Part shown: piece after piece, positions 34,410 to 45,898 of the stretch
Position numbering within the stretch: position 1 is the first letter of the stretch
How the letters are laid out: every line of letters starts with the position of its first letter
Assembly: GCF_017562075.2 (NCBI RefSeq)
Contig: NC_054084.1
Location: 32,443,158 to 32,507,157 of the forward strand
DNA from: Anopheles merus
Lineage: Eukaryota; Arthropoda; Insecta; Diptera; Culicidae
Direction of reading: 5' to 3'
DNA length: 64,000 nucleotides
Program-made: the position numbers and the translations under genes
The notes under the pieces: generated by a model
What the model was told of the DNA's origin: nothing
The model's database searches: none
The model's input: only the letters and a program-made list of their open reading frames with translations

Positions 34410-35402
34410 GTTATTTTTTATTTGACTTTTTTTTTACGATAAAACTGTTTATTTCTGCAGGTTTTTCTGTTCACTCCTTCCATCACGACCTTTCACAATC
34501 TTTCACAATGGGGTTGTTGTTTTTTTGTTTGTTTGTTTGTTTTGTTATATTATTTCTTATCATTCCAGTTTTCTTTTCTCTTCTCCTGTTGGTATGTTGT
34601 AAGTGATGTTGCATAGGGACACGCGGGACACGAGGGTTGTTGGGGTTGTTTCATTTTACCTCATTTAACTCTCATCTGCCACTCACACACTCTGCTCATT
34701 TTTTTTTTGTTTGTGTTATGTTTTCTCTTTTTTCTCTGCTTTAATATCAATTGTTCGTGTCTTTCATCAATTTACATGTGATTTATTTGCATTCCCGTTT
34801 TTCTTTTTTTTCGTTTGGTTTTTGTTTAATCTTTTTTCCTGTTCCTGTTTGCTGCATTCACTCTTTGTTTGTTTCATAATTATCTATTTCTTTACACAGA
34901 GTTGCTATTTTCCTTCTCTTTTTTTGTTTATACATTGGCTTTTTCTGTATACTGTTGCATTATTTTCCCTACCGGTGAGTTTTCGCCGTCCTCGCCAGCA
35001 GCTAGTGCGCCAATCGTGTTTCGTTCACTGGTTCGATGTTTATTTGCATTCCATCGTTCGATTTCGCTGGCCGAGTTCGGGCAAGAGCTGAGAGCAGATG
35101 CAGAGTAGTTTCTAGCAGGGTGGGGAGTAGAAATTGCCCCGCAAGGCAATGAGAAGGGAAACGGGGTGATAGAATGCTGCTGTTGCAATCGGTGCACGGT
35201 ATACTTTGCTTTGTAACTATTGTTTGTTTGTGTTTTGTAAGAGATTCCGATTCCGAATCGGCCACTGTGTTTATTTGCTTGCCCGTTGTTGGCGTGGTTT
35301 GTAATTTGGGGATTGGGTGGATTTTATTCATATTACCGGCGAAGCGCACACGTACGCACGCTCCTTTCACTGTAAACTATTGCATTTTTATGACTTATGT
35401 AT

Positions 35403-35431
35403 TGTTGTTGCTGCTGCTGCTGCTGCTGCTT
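35403..35431. repeat. (CTG)n microsatellite
   Basis: About eight to nine CTG/TTG triplets, which translate as poly-Leu, poly-Ala or poly-Cys in chance frames. Confidence 0.85.
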
Positions 35432-38013
35432 CTATTGCTCTGTATGTGTGTGTGTTTGTTTTTGTGGGGGAGTGGGAGGCGAAAAAGGAATGGCTACAAT
35501 ATTTGCTCGCGCTGGTTTTGCAGATCAGATTCCCAAAAACAAACCGCACTCATTTTCACTGCCCTTACATCCCCTTTTTCGGCTGTTTCGGTACACTCTG
35601 ATCTGTTGTTTTCTATCTGTAGTTGATGGGGGTAATGTGTGAAAGGTGGAGCCTGTTGTTAGCTGTTTGTTTGTTTTTTCTTCAGTTGTTTTCCTTTTTT
35701 TTTGGTTTTGCTTGGAAGGATCAACAATTTGTTTGTATCCGTTTCATGTTTGCATGTTTTCGGTATCTGTTTTTACATGTGTTTTTTGCGGTGTCTGTTA
35801 GTCGCTTATTCGTTTCATTTGTTTTACTCCTTTTTTCAACTCTCCTTTTCTCCTTTTCTACCGTTTGTTTTTCATTAGTTTTTCGTTTGCTTTTACATTA
35901 TTTTCCTCTACTAGTTATTTTTTCCGTTTTCTCTTCCTTTCATGTAGTATTTTCCTCTTTTGTTTTTATCTTTATACAACAATTTTTATCTTTTTTCCTC
36001 TCTTTTTCCTTCAATGGCCTTTCATTCGTATTTATCACACATGCAAACACACACACACACATCCACCTCCATACGCACATTACTTCGATCATGTGTATAT
36101 ATATATATTTATATTTACGTTCGTTTCCGCTTCCTACAGAGACGGAACATCGCGACGGACTGGAGATTTCTTGACTGATTCTGTTTGTTAGCTGCAACAC
36201 ACCATCACCTTTCTCCTTGCTTCAGTTCACCCTTCCCTTCCGCTTCTTTCTAACCTAATCGTTTAATTTCTGGTTTCGATACAGTTTAGTTTTAGTTTCA
36301 CACGCGCCCATACATCTTTCCGCTACTTATATATTTATACGACACTTGCACCGGTCCGTGCGTGTTTTTTCCCACGTTCGTATTCCTTTAGTTTACTACC
36401 ACACACACACACACAATCACACCCACCGATTCTTCTCGCAGCAGTGCAGTACTGTATTCTACACCACCTTACACACTACCATAAATTACTAATTTCCTCT
36501 TTCTTTCTGAACGCACCCGGGCCCCGTCGTTGTGTGTCCCTCCCATTGCCACCAAGTCCGGCAGCTTTAAAGTTATGACAGCATGACTTATTCACCTACT
36601 TTCACACCTTCTACTACCGATCCAGCACCCCCGCTTTTGAGACCCACACGCTTCAAATATTTATACAACATTGAAGTTTTACACCGGTGTCCACAGGCAT
36701 CACGGCAGCCGTCCACAGTACTTTCCACCGGGGCACGGGAAAACCTCCCCAGAAAACACAGGGAAAACAAACTCCAAAACACGTGTGTGGCTGGATTTAG
36801 TGTTTGTGTGTGTGTGTGGGGGGGCGTGCAGTGGATACCAAAGAGACGCGCATTCGAAACAAATCCGACCATTTTCACGATCCATCATTAGTTTATGTTT
36901 GTTTGTTGGAGCTCTTCTCCCATTGCTGTTCTGCTAACTTTCTCGCTCTCCCGTCGGTTTTTTTTACAGTTTGTTTGCATTCGAGTGTTTTGACTTGTTT
37001 ATCGCACACACAACAACACACATTCAACCGTTTTCGTGCTTTTCTCTTCTAAATGCATTAGTTTCTTCTCTCTCCCTTCTCGCTCTCTCTCTCTCTCGTT
37101 TTCATGTGTCGTGTGTTTCTTTTCACTTTTTCACTACTGTTTTATAGTTTATTTGCATTACTTTCGCATTGTGTTTATTTTGTTATTTTTACAACACCAA
37201 CAACTTACCGGTTTTACTACTCGTTTCATCTGCTCCCGTTCACCGGTTTATTAATACTTAGCCTAATGTTTCGTGTCTGTGTGTTTTGCATTCATGTTTT
37301 ACATTACATATTAATACATTTAAATATACTCGCTGTTGAGAGGGGGGGGGGATGAGTGTATTTCTTTTCTTTTTCTTTAACGTACAATTTCTGTGGTTTT
37401 ATTCTCTCACCACTCCCCCGCTTCCGCAAATTGGGACCGTTTTACGCCATATTCAGGCCGTTTTTAGTAAAATTTCAAGGCAGTTCAGTAAAATCGTCCC
37501 TCTTTAATGGTTTTTTCATCTCTCTCTCTCTCTCTCTTTTTCTCTCTACATTTTACATGACATTTCCTTTTCATCGCACTTTTTAAAGCCCTCCATTTCG
37601 TCCCCTTCATGCATGCATGGCATTTTTGGTAGCGTGATCTATGCCCCTTTTTTTTTTGTTCCACGTACATTAATTCATCCTTCTTCGAAATCACATTTAA
37701 ATACAGTCATTCGCGGGTCGGGTGAACGTTTCCTGTTGGGTTTGTTATTTTTTGTTTGTTTGGGTGTATGATTTTTGTTCTGTTCAGGGGTGGTTAATCT
37801 GTTTCCTGTTCTTCGCTCAAATCGCAAACTTAATCCACCGACACACACACACCACACACCGTGCCCACGATCGTTTTACACAAGCTTAAAAAAATGTCTC
37901 GTCACCATGAACCGTCGTCGTCGCTTTTGGTTTTGGTTGGCTTGACATACATTTAACAATTTCCATTTTTCGGTCAATTATTTCATTCAATCATTCAAAC
38001 GTTTGAGTCTCAT

Positions 38014-38060
<47 letters not shown>
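38014..38060. repeat. (CT)n microsatellite
   Basis: A CT dinucleotide tract of about 47 bp with one TTT interruption, at the edge of the pyrimidine-rich region. Confidence 0.92.
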
Positions 38061-38065
<5 letters not shown>

Positions 38066-38135
38066 TTTTTCGCTCAATCTGCTCTATGTGCCCCTTTTTT
38101 TACTTGTGTTTTTAGTTTCTGTTTGTTTGTTCCTG

Positions 38136-39560
38136 GTTTCTGGTAGATTCAACAAACACACTCACACATCACATTAATCTGATCCCCACCCCTATTGCCC
38201 GATGATGGTCCACATCAAACAATGTCCACAAACGCCACACCACAACATGGCACAGGCCACCGACCGAGAACCGAGACGATTTCGTTCCACCTCGCTGGCC
38301 CTTGTTTGCTGACGACGATGATGACATGGTTTGTTTTCATTTTCGCTTTAATTTTGTTTAACTAACGAGCTTTCTTAACTCGGGCACCAACCAACCCCAA
38401 CCAGGGTCGCGCGATCGATCGCCTTTTTGTAAATTAACCTCACACCCGTGTGTCTCGTGTATGTGTGTGTGTGTGAACATTTCATTTCGGGGGAATGCGA
38501 TTTTCAGCTCGGTGCATCGAACCGAACCGACCTAATAATAATACTACTTTCGCGCTTTTCGCGATAGCACCGAACTCCCGTACCAGGATCGGTCAGATGT
38601 AAGCCACCGACACGTCAAGACCATCACGGAGTTGTAACACCGTTAATGAGGGACGAATAGCTCTTGCCGGCGAACGATGGCTTTTTTGTCCGTCCGTGGG
38701 CTCATTGCCCCATGCGTCCTCATCGTGCGCGATTTTCGGTTTAAATTAATTTATTAATACCTACACAGTCTAGTATTTACAACCGTCGGCGGTACGTTCG
38801 GTGTGTGTGAGGGTGGGTTAGGGAATGGGAGTGACATTCAGTAGGAGAAGGAACGATCTGTTGAGGACGAGGGTCGAAAAGATGCAGTGTCCCGGGCATA
38901 GGAGCAGAAGAACGAGCGAACCTCTTGAGATGGAAAAACGGGCGAAACACCATCGACGCGATGCACATTGCGAGAGATATTCAAATTTTCCGCTAATCCC
39001 AACCATCGTTGCAAACTAAATGGTAAGATATCCATTTTGCGTCCCACCTTCACCTGTCTTCCCCAGCTCCCTATCCGCTCTATATGTATCGGTCTCGTTT
39101 TGCTGTCTGCGAAACGAGTTTGGTGATTGTGAAAATTCATCCAGTTACCAACGGCATCCTTCTCCGAAGGAATAGGACGCGACCTGTAGCAACAGCCCGC
39201 TCGAACTTTCAATAACTTTCAACTTGACATTGCGCGCTTTCATTCATTCATTCGGTGTGGTTCGGTTCGGTGCAGCCCGCTCCCTTTTTCGGGTCAGCAG
39301 CAGCAAGCGGACAGTTCGCGACCGGTTGAAAGGAGCTTTAATGAGGTAACGGATGAATGCGGTGGCTGTCATTAGGCACGATTTCGGGTGTTGCGGGTAA
39401 TTGCTAGAGCCCCGTAGTGGTGGAATTGGATTCTTGAGCTCGAATTTATTGAGGCGCAAATTGGGAGGAATAAAACATGACGGGCAGTATGTTATTTGCG
39501 GATTCTGATGCTTGGGTCGCAAATTGAGATTAATGTTTTGAGTAACGTTGGGAATGAGTT
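38136..39560. other. Ordinary non-coding sequence
   Basis: Even composition. A minus-strand frame of 124 codons (38838-39212) ends in a Ser-rich stretch. It lies upstream of the A-rich minus-strand region, but I recognise no domain in it. Confidence 0.45.
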
Positions 39561-39965
39561 TCAATATTGTTCAGTAGAGTCTCATTACTTTGGAGTAGTT
39601 AAAAGAAGAAGTTATTTTAGTTAAAAGAAGAACCGCTTTTTAATATTTTTGTTCGCATTTTGTGTCACAATAATGACGCTTAACGACTATGCCAATGATA
39701 TCGCTTTTAATTAATTTAAAACAAACCATATTGAGACTTAACTTCTGAAGGACCAAAGACATGTAGCCATTTTCAAGTGCATTTCTTTAATTTTTCAGAC
39801 CTTCCAATTCAATTTGGAAAGAATGAAGTAGAAGTAGTCAATCCATTAGGTAATTAACGAAGTGACTTTACCAAAGTGTTTTGCAATTTCTCGTTTGTGA
39901 GTCAACATGTAATAAAAGTTACTCGTTTGACGGACGAACCAAGAAACGAACTAACTGTTCGACCG
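39561..39965. other. AT-rich spacer
   Basis: No recognised feature. Confidence 0.4.
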
Positions 39966-40116
39966 GAGTCATCCAGAGTCATCCAGAGTCGTTCGGAGTC
40001 ATCCGAAGTCGTCTGAAGTCAGCCCAAGTCGCTCGGAGTCGTCTAGAATCAGTCCGAGTCTCCCGAAGTTTTCCAGAGTCGGAGTCGTCCGGCGTCGGCT
40101 GGAGTCAGGTGGATAA
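39966..40116. repeat. Decamer array (GAGTC NNYYN)n
   Basis: About 14-15 consecutive units of a 10-bp motif, best described as RRGTC plus five variable bases (GAGTCATCCA, GAGTCGTTCG, AAGTCGTCTG and so on). Register is kept over about 150 bp except for one 6-bp unit. The array is followed after about 70 bp by TTCGGAGTCGGATCGGAG. Related sequence occurs at 62630-62990. Confidence 0.85.
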
Positions 40117-40400
40117 CTCCGGGCGAGTCTAACTCAAGCTAGTGGTTCTGATTTTGCCGAAGACGGAATTGGACTAATAATATTCGGAGTCGGATCGGAG
40201 TGGTAAGCGCGCTCCAGAGAGCATACCATTGGAATGGACAAACGAATAATCGATCAAATGAGCGAATGAACGATCGAATGAACAAGTAGAAAATGAATTA
40301 TTTCAGTAGGTTTTTGTGAACTGCCCATTGATTGAATGTCGAATGAACGAACGAAGGGACAAATAAATGAGCAATGAATTGATTAGACAAGTAACAGCGC
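40117..40400. repeat. Decamer-array flank and GAATGAACGA-word repeat
   Basis: After the TTCGGAGTCGGATCGGAG flank, words GAATAATCGATC, AAATGAGCGAATGAACGATC, GAATGAAC and GAATGAACGAACGAAG recur between 40245 and 40370. The AAATGAGCGAATGAAC phrase resembles AAATGAGCAAGTGAAC near 1433, linking this block to the degenerate repeat at 1300-1805. Confidence 0.5.
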
Positions 40401-40884
40401 GCATCAAAAAATGTGAACAACTGTCATACTGTTCAACAAAGAAAGATTTTCCATATGCAACATCAAACATGACCTAGTGCCTAACCTTTCAGAGTCAAGA
40501 CACGGGACAGAAACATCTGTACACCATCGACTGGTGAGCGGTCGATGAAAAGCGCTCTCAGCCCATCTCAGCATCACACCAACATACTTTGATGATCGTT
40601 TGATGCTCATTATATCCTCTTCAAGCTCTCCCAGCCTGAATGGATCATAATGCAGCACCGACAGGGCAGAAACACATGGCAAACCGGGAACAAACCCCGA
40701 GCCAGTGCAGCTGACACCGCCAACCGAAAGTGCAACATCCAGCTCACACACAAACTCACACACGCACAAAGAGTCCCATAAACGACCGCGCTCTATTCAT
40801 TCAGAATTAGCACAGATCCTTTGAGGTGTACCGAATCCTTCAAGATCCATCACCGCGCTCTCTCTCTCTATCTCTCGACATCCC

Positions 40885-41061
40885 GTGACGTGCCATTCGC
40901 TCCCAAAGCACCACCAGGGTGAGGTGCCACTTCAACATACAACGGTCACAACAATCGACGGTTTGCTGCGACGAACCAGCTGCAGCTGCGCACTGGAATG
41001 TCTTGCGTGTGCGTGCGGGTCTACCTTTTTTCGCAACACGGCACTTCGGGGCACCGGGCAG
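40885..41061 (+). CDS. Candidate exon with a perfect donor (unrecognised)
   Basis: A plus-strand frame containing EVPLQHTTVTTIDGLLRRTS and a Cys-rich CSCALECLACACG stretch reaches a textbook donor GGCAG|GTAAGA (GT at 41062). No clear acceptor or in-frame ATG fixes the 5' end. The Cys-rich translation partly reflects GT-rich DNA. I know no matching family. Confidence 0.15.
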
Positions 41062-41069
41062 GTAAGACA

Positions 41070-41990
41070 CAATATTTCAACCTTCCCGGAATGGGCCGGA
41101 CCCTCGACCCATCGACGAGTGCGGCTTCTGGGCCAGGCCCAGACAGTTCGGCTGTTGCGAGTCCCTCTGATCGATGAATGATCCCGTTGGCTTGGTCGTC
41201 GTCGTTGTGAAAGATCTTCCCATCGTCTCCCCTGTGCCTGCCCCGTTCAATTCTATTCCAATTCTTCCCTCATTTCAACCTCGCTGTCCCGGGTCGAACA
41301 ATCACAAAAGTCGAATCTTTTCTCCGCTGCTGTGAGCGCGGAGAAGGTGAAGGTTGTTCTACTGGCATACCTGGGCCTTTCGGGGTATTCCCTTTTTCTC
41401 TTTCCTCTTCCATCTTTCCACTCCAAACTCACACACAATTCTAACAACAATTCTTGGGATATGAGATTCTACGAGATGTGTGTATGTGTGTGTGTTCGTT
41501 GTCGAATGATAGGTGTGTGCGTCTGGTGGTCCCTTTACTGGTGTGGTTTTGTCTTTCGTTTGGGTGTTTTTTTTTTGTTGTTGCTGGTTTCGCTTCGCTT
41601 TTCAAGATCCAAAATGCGTAAAAAAGACTGCTGGGTCCGAACCGAAATGGTAAACGACTTCCCAATGCAGCGTACTCGTAAGCAGACGGAACACAATAAT
41701 GGTGTGTAAAACAAGCTAACGGCCTTCTTATTTTTTCATTCGAGAGGGATCGCTTTCCTTCCCTAGACAACTGGAATTGAAGCAGATTTGAGAATGAATT
41801 GAACATGTATTGTATGATGTCTCGCCTGTCTTTTTAATGTTCCAGTACGACTTTTGCTAAAGAAAATTGTATTATTGTGTTACATTTCTATTAAACATTT
41901 TAAATTTGAATTGTTTTACGACTTAATTCCCATGATGTATCGGAAGAATTGATGTCCACTTCCCAACCATAATTGCATATGCTCTATTAC
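41070..41990. other. Ordinary non-coding sequence
   Basis: Even composition turning AT-rich after 41700. Short GT tract near 41478-41493. No recognised feature. Confidence 0.5.
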
Positions 41991-41992
41991 AG

Positions 41993-42047
41993 GTTCTTGA
42001 GATGCTCTTGAAGCTGAAATACAGCGAGCTACTGCATCTTCAAGAAC
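41993..42047. repeat. 55-nt hairpin
   Basis: Arms GTTCTTGAGATGC (41993-42005) and GCATCTTCAAGAAC (42034-42047) pair with one bulged base. The loop contains GCTGAAATACAGC, which can form a second 4-bp stem. It is shorter than most insect pre-miRNA hairpins, and its arms match no miRNA that I recognise. Confidence 0.6.
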
Positions 42048-43577
42048 TTGATCAAAAAGTTCAAACGGAATTCCCCATTTCCAACTATTCAGCAAAACCC
42101 TAAACAACCCGCTTTTCCCTGCACCCAATTTCTTCCACTCAGAGCCTCTTAATCCGCGTATGATCACCTTTTTCGGGACGGGACGGGATGCGAGAATCCG
42201 GTGCTACGAATGTGATTAGACCCAGCGCACCCCACCCGAGGGACGGGACACTCAACACGGCGGCACTCGACGGGTGTACCACCTTTCTCTCTTCACACAC
42301 CGTACGCACATGCTCGATTATGTGTGTCAGTCTATTGTTACCGTACCCCTCATGAAGCATGGCCCTCAAGAAAGGGAATTTAAAGAAGAGAGAGAGAGCG
42401 AAAAAACGCACCACCAAAATCGGTGATCAATTTTCAAGAGGCCACCTTTTTCTTCCCTTTTCATCCGGGTTTCGAGCCCGACAATTTCTCAAGAGTTTTA
42501 TTTATCTCATAAAAACACACATACACATACGTAGCACTGTGTCCTTACTATTCCCCTATGCGTCAGGAACCTTTTTTCTTAAACGGGTTTTGAAGGAAAA
42601 TTAGGAAAAGATACCGTGCAAAGCATTGCGCACACTATTATCAGGAGCCTTTCTTTCTAGGTCTTATGGCATTACTCTCCCTCTTTCTCTTTCTCTCCTT
42701 CCCTCTTTTAAGCCATTTCCCACTGTTAATTTAAACGGAAATTCTATCCAAAGCTCAACAGGCACACGAAATCCGAAGTCGGGCGGTGGAAAATATGTTG
42801 CAAGTTAATTATGGGTCGCGTGCTTCCCCTTCTTCAATATGCCACTGAGCAAGATTCTTGAGAGTCTCGGTCAAGGAGCAACTAAGCAAAAAAAAAAACA
42901 CACGTCTGACAAATCGCACCGGAGGTCGATTAGTGTTTCGGTCACCCGGTTGGAAAACCTAATTTCGAATCCTTGCAATTGTACGAGCTGCGTAACGAAG
43001 GGGGAGAAAAGGTAATAGCTTCTGTATTTCTTTCGGGAACAATTTTGGATTTTTATTTCACTACAATCAGCTCTGGGAGAGGGAAAACTGTGCTTGCTAC
43101 CGGTTCTACGGGGGCTCAAATCCGTTCCAAGAAATCAGAAAAAGGAAGCACAAACAAGACAAAAAGAAAAGAACAGCCAGCAGGATATTTGCTGCCGACT
43201 ATTTCCCATCGCGATACGCTTCATTTAGCTTTAATGTGTATTTCGGAGGATTTTTTTGTTTCTTCTGGCCCGCAGCATCCTCGCCCGAAGCACCTAGAAC
43301 CTAGAACCGTTTTATTGGCCACTTGCGATCGTGTGGCCCCTAAGTGTGGCTGATCGTCCGTTGGCTGTGGGCTGGGATTTTCCGGCCCAGCAAAGAGTGG
43401 TTTTGTTTTAATTAATTTTTTAATCAAACAAATTGATTTCACCCTCGCTTCAGTCAGTGCGCGGCGATCGAGCGTGGAGAATTGAAATTCCTTCGGGCAA
43501 TCGGATTCGTCTCGCTTCCACCGTCCAAGTATTGATTCCGCGAGCGTGTCTTTTAATCTTTGCACTTTATATTCCAG
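42048..43577. other. Ordinary non-coding sequence
   Basis: The minus-strand frame of 83 codons over 41916-42167 includes the hairpin and is not recognised. Frames at 42973-43655 overlap on opposite strands. No mobile element was seen. Confidence 0.5.
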
Positions 43578-43643
43578 CACTGGGCCAGACGACCAGTGGC
43601 GACAACGACGACGACAAAACGCCCGACTCCAACAACACACCGA
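43578..43643 (+). CDS. Candidate 66-nt exon (unrecognised)
   Basis: A good acceptor (CTTTGCACTTTATATTCCAG, ending at 43577) is followed by a frame reading LGQTTSGDNDDDKTPDSNNT plus P, up to a weaker donor GTCAGT at 43644. The acidic, Asp/Asn-rich translation looks like a real disordered protein segment. Splicing over 146 bp to the acceptor at 43789 keeps the frame open to a stop at 43854. No family is recognised. The weak donor and lack of homology keep confidence low. Confidence 0.3.
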
Positions 43644-43789
43644 GTCAGTACGCAAATGGCATAAATTAAAATCACTTAACGCGCGCCGTGTTCCATACGC
43701 GGGTGTGCGCGGGGAGGTTGCTCTTTAAAGCAGCAAAATAAACAACTCAGCGCGATTGATTGATAAATGAATGCTTTTTGTTTTTGCAG

Positions 43790-43854
43790 CTTCGATCCAG
43801 CATTGGAGTATGTGTGTGTGTGACGCCAAATGTTACACAACCGTCTGCTTCTAA
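43790..43854 (+). CDS. Candidate terminal exon segment (unrecognised)
   Basis: A strong acceptor GCTTTTTGTTTTTGCAG ends at 43789. Joined in phase to the preceding candidate exon, the frame reads TSIQHWSMCVCDAKCYTTVC then F and a TAA stop at 43852-43854. Part of it translates a GTGTGTGTG tract. An alternative GTATGT donor at 43808 would make an 18-nt microexon instead. Only splice geometry supports this call. Confidence 0.2.
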
Positions 43855-45600
43855 TGGTGCTGTCGCTTCTGCCTCGGTTCGATTGAGTTTGCTTGTCTTA
43901 AAAAGCCACCCACCGTGGGGTCAAGGGCAATGGCAAAAGGCAGGATGATGCAGCGCAATGGGTTTGCGTTTCCTCCATAGCACACATTGCACCGGCACCG
44001 GGACAATCACGGCACAATGAAGACAAATTGATGCGACAGTCACCATATTCTGCCCGGGGCCACTACTCGCACTTCTTTGCAGGCAGTAATGCGTACGACA
44101 TTAATTGATATACATTTAAGAAAACAATTGCACAGACGGTGGGCTTTCCTTTGTGTTTGTTGTGCCAGCATGACCTAATTTTCGGCCACCCATCCCGACT
44201 GTGCACTTTTGTATGTGCGATTTCGTTGTGTGCGCCTAAAAGATGGCACCAAGTGGTTCCCCATGGCCAGCCATAAACTGCCACGACAATTAATTGCACT
44301 TTTGGTGCGGCAACAGCAGCACCAGCAACAGCAGCAGCACCAGCAGAGTGCACTGCAAACTGACTCTTCTCTCACTGTTCAACAATGGGAGCAATGTGGA
44401 CTGCTGCTGCTGCGGGCTGGGATGAAAAAGGGTTGCATTAAAATGGAAAGTCTCCGGTTATGGCACACGGATGCATTAAATGTGAGGCAAAACAATAGTT
44501 CCAGGGGTTTGCAAGCCTGTTGTCTGAAGGTGCAGTGTATGTCTGATATCGTACAGATGCTCAACTCATCTGTTGGATCGTTCCAGATATACTTGGGGCA
44601 CGTCTGGTGCCTAAGAAATTAATAAGGAATTTGCAAGGAAGGATTTTCAAGATTAAGGCATCATTCTTCAAAATTGTACAAAACCTTTGTAGGTTAATAT
44701 GACCCTGAAGATATTGAGAAATACCAACATCCAATAACTTAGTGTGCTCTCTAAGATAAAGATATCTCCCAATGTCAGAATCTGATGACCACCACAAAAA
44801 GCTGCAAACGTCAAACGCATCACTTTTCAATCTGTTTGAGAAAGACTGGAAAACATGATCGTACTGTCGTCTGTGCGCTCTGGAACCTAGAAGCAACTCC
44901 AAGTTCCTCATACCATTCCAGCAACTCCAAGATGCTCCAATGCGTCCGAGCACTCCGCAAGAATGCGGCACAGAGCAACAATTACTACCGTTTCTTGTCT
45001 CATATAAACCTTCCCACCTCCAGCCCAAGACCGAGACCTTTATAAACGGATGCTTATGCTCTCTGTTACACTACAAAAGCCTCCCCCTCCAATCCATCCC
45101 GTCTCCAGAAACTCCAAAGCACAGGCTTCAATACCGCACAGGCTCGTAGAGATACGCACGACCTGCAACATCCCCTCTGTCCTCTAGCTCCAAGTCAAGC
45201 TAGTGTGAATTGTTTCGCCATTTCCCTTCCAAACTTCAAGTCCAAAGCGAAGGATTAAGACTCCCTCGCTTCTTCAAAGCCCAAAGACCTGCACAAAACG
45301 CGTTGCCAATGCGTGTGGGTTTGCCTGCTGCTGCTGCTGCTTTACTACTCTACTCTGTCCATATGGACCCCGTCCATCCGAAGACGAGGACAAGCATCCG
45401 AAACAACACCGGGCCGCCTTTTTGTTGATGGGCATATGGACAAACACGCGTACAAACACCCCCCCCCCCCCCCCTATTCCTTCTGTCCCACCCTCCCGTT
45501 CCTTATTTGGGTTTTCTACAGAGCAACGGCACGGCAAATCTCCATTTTGCGATAAACATTTAATTAAAATTAATAATAAATAATCTATTCATCTTTTCAG
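43855..45600. other. Non-coding sequence with a C16 run
   Basis: 44600-45200 is AT-richer. Its 155-codon minus-strand frame (44561-45028) is unrecognised. A CAG/CAA-rich tract lies near 44310-44345, and a C16 homopolymer at 45459-45474 is a likely sequencing or assembly trouble spot. Confidence 0.5.
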
Positions 45601-45895
45601 GCCCAGGCCCGTGTCTGGGTGCTTGGCCGCTGCCGCTCGGCGACTTGCCTTTATGGGCGCCCGGTTTGATGTGGCGTACGGTAGCTGCTCTGGCCGTTCC
45701 GTGTCGCGGTCCGGTGTCTCCGGGACGGACGGGCCGAGAGTAATGAACGCAGGCGTTAAAGCAAGTCGTCGTCGTCGTCGTCGTCGCGTAGGCGAACGTC
45801 GAGCTGGTCTCGGAGCTGGTTTCACAAAAGGGGTGCGTGCGGCACACACACAACACAAAACCGGGGTTGAGCGCTCTGAGATAAGACGAAGTAAT
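45601..45895 (+). CDS. Candidate exon after a strong acceptor (unrecognised)
   Basis: AATCTATTCATCTTTTCAG ends at 45600, a near-ideal acceptor at a sharp change from AT-rich to GC-rich DNA. The second frame is open for about 98 codons (starting PRPVSGCLAAAARRLAF). It includes an Arg run encoded by a CGT repeat at 45765-45786 and stops at 45898. The minus strand is also open here, so open length is partly a GC effect. It may be a non-coding exon, or not an exon. Confidence 0.2.
45765..45786. repeat. (CGT)n microsatellite
   Basis: Seven GTC/CGT triplets. Confidence 0.85.
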
Positions 45896-45898
45896 TGA

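Larger units (their letters stand above)
34410..38135. other. Strongly pyrimidine-rich region (T-rich on plus strand)
   Basis: For about 3.7 kb the plus strand is dominated by T runs, TTTG tandem words and CT tracts. Hence it has many open but low-complexity Phe/Ser/Leu/Cys frames (up to 183 codons), which I do not call as genes. On the minus strand the same DNA is rich in AACAAAC and AAAAG words. It ends at 34453-34417 with two AATAAA hexamers, as a long A-rich insect 3'UTR might. Nothing upstream on the minus strand is a recognised final coding exon, so the 3'UTR reading is only a hypothesis. Confidence 0.55.

Noticed and set aside
35623..36174. 183-codon plus-strand frame rich in Phe, Ser and Leu
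   Set aside because: It follows the T-rich composition of 34.4-38.1 kb, with no start context, domain or hydrophobic pattern beyond composition.
39966..40116. CRISPR-like array
   Set aside because: Units are only 10 bp and contiguous, with no spacers, and the context is eukaryotic.
44561..45028. 155-codon minus-strand frame as a gene
   Set aside because: Unrecognised, AT-rich, without splice sites or start context; length is within chance for the local composition.
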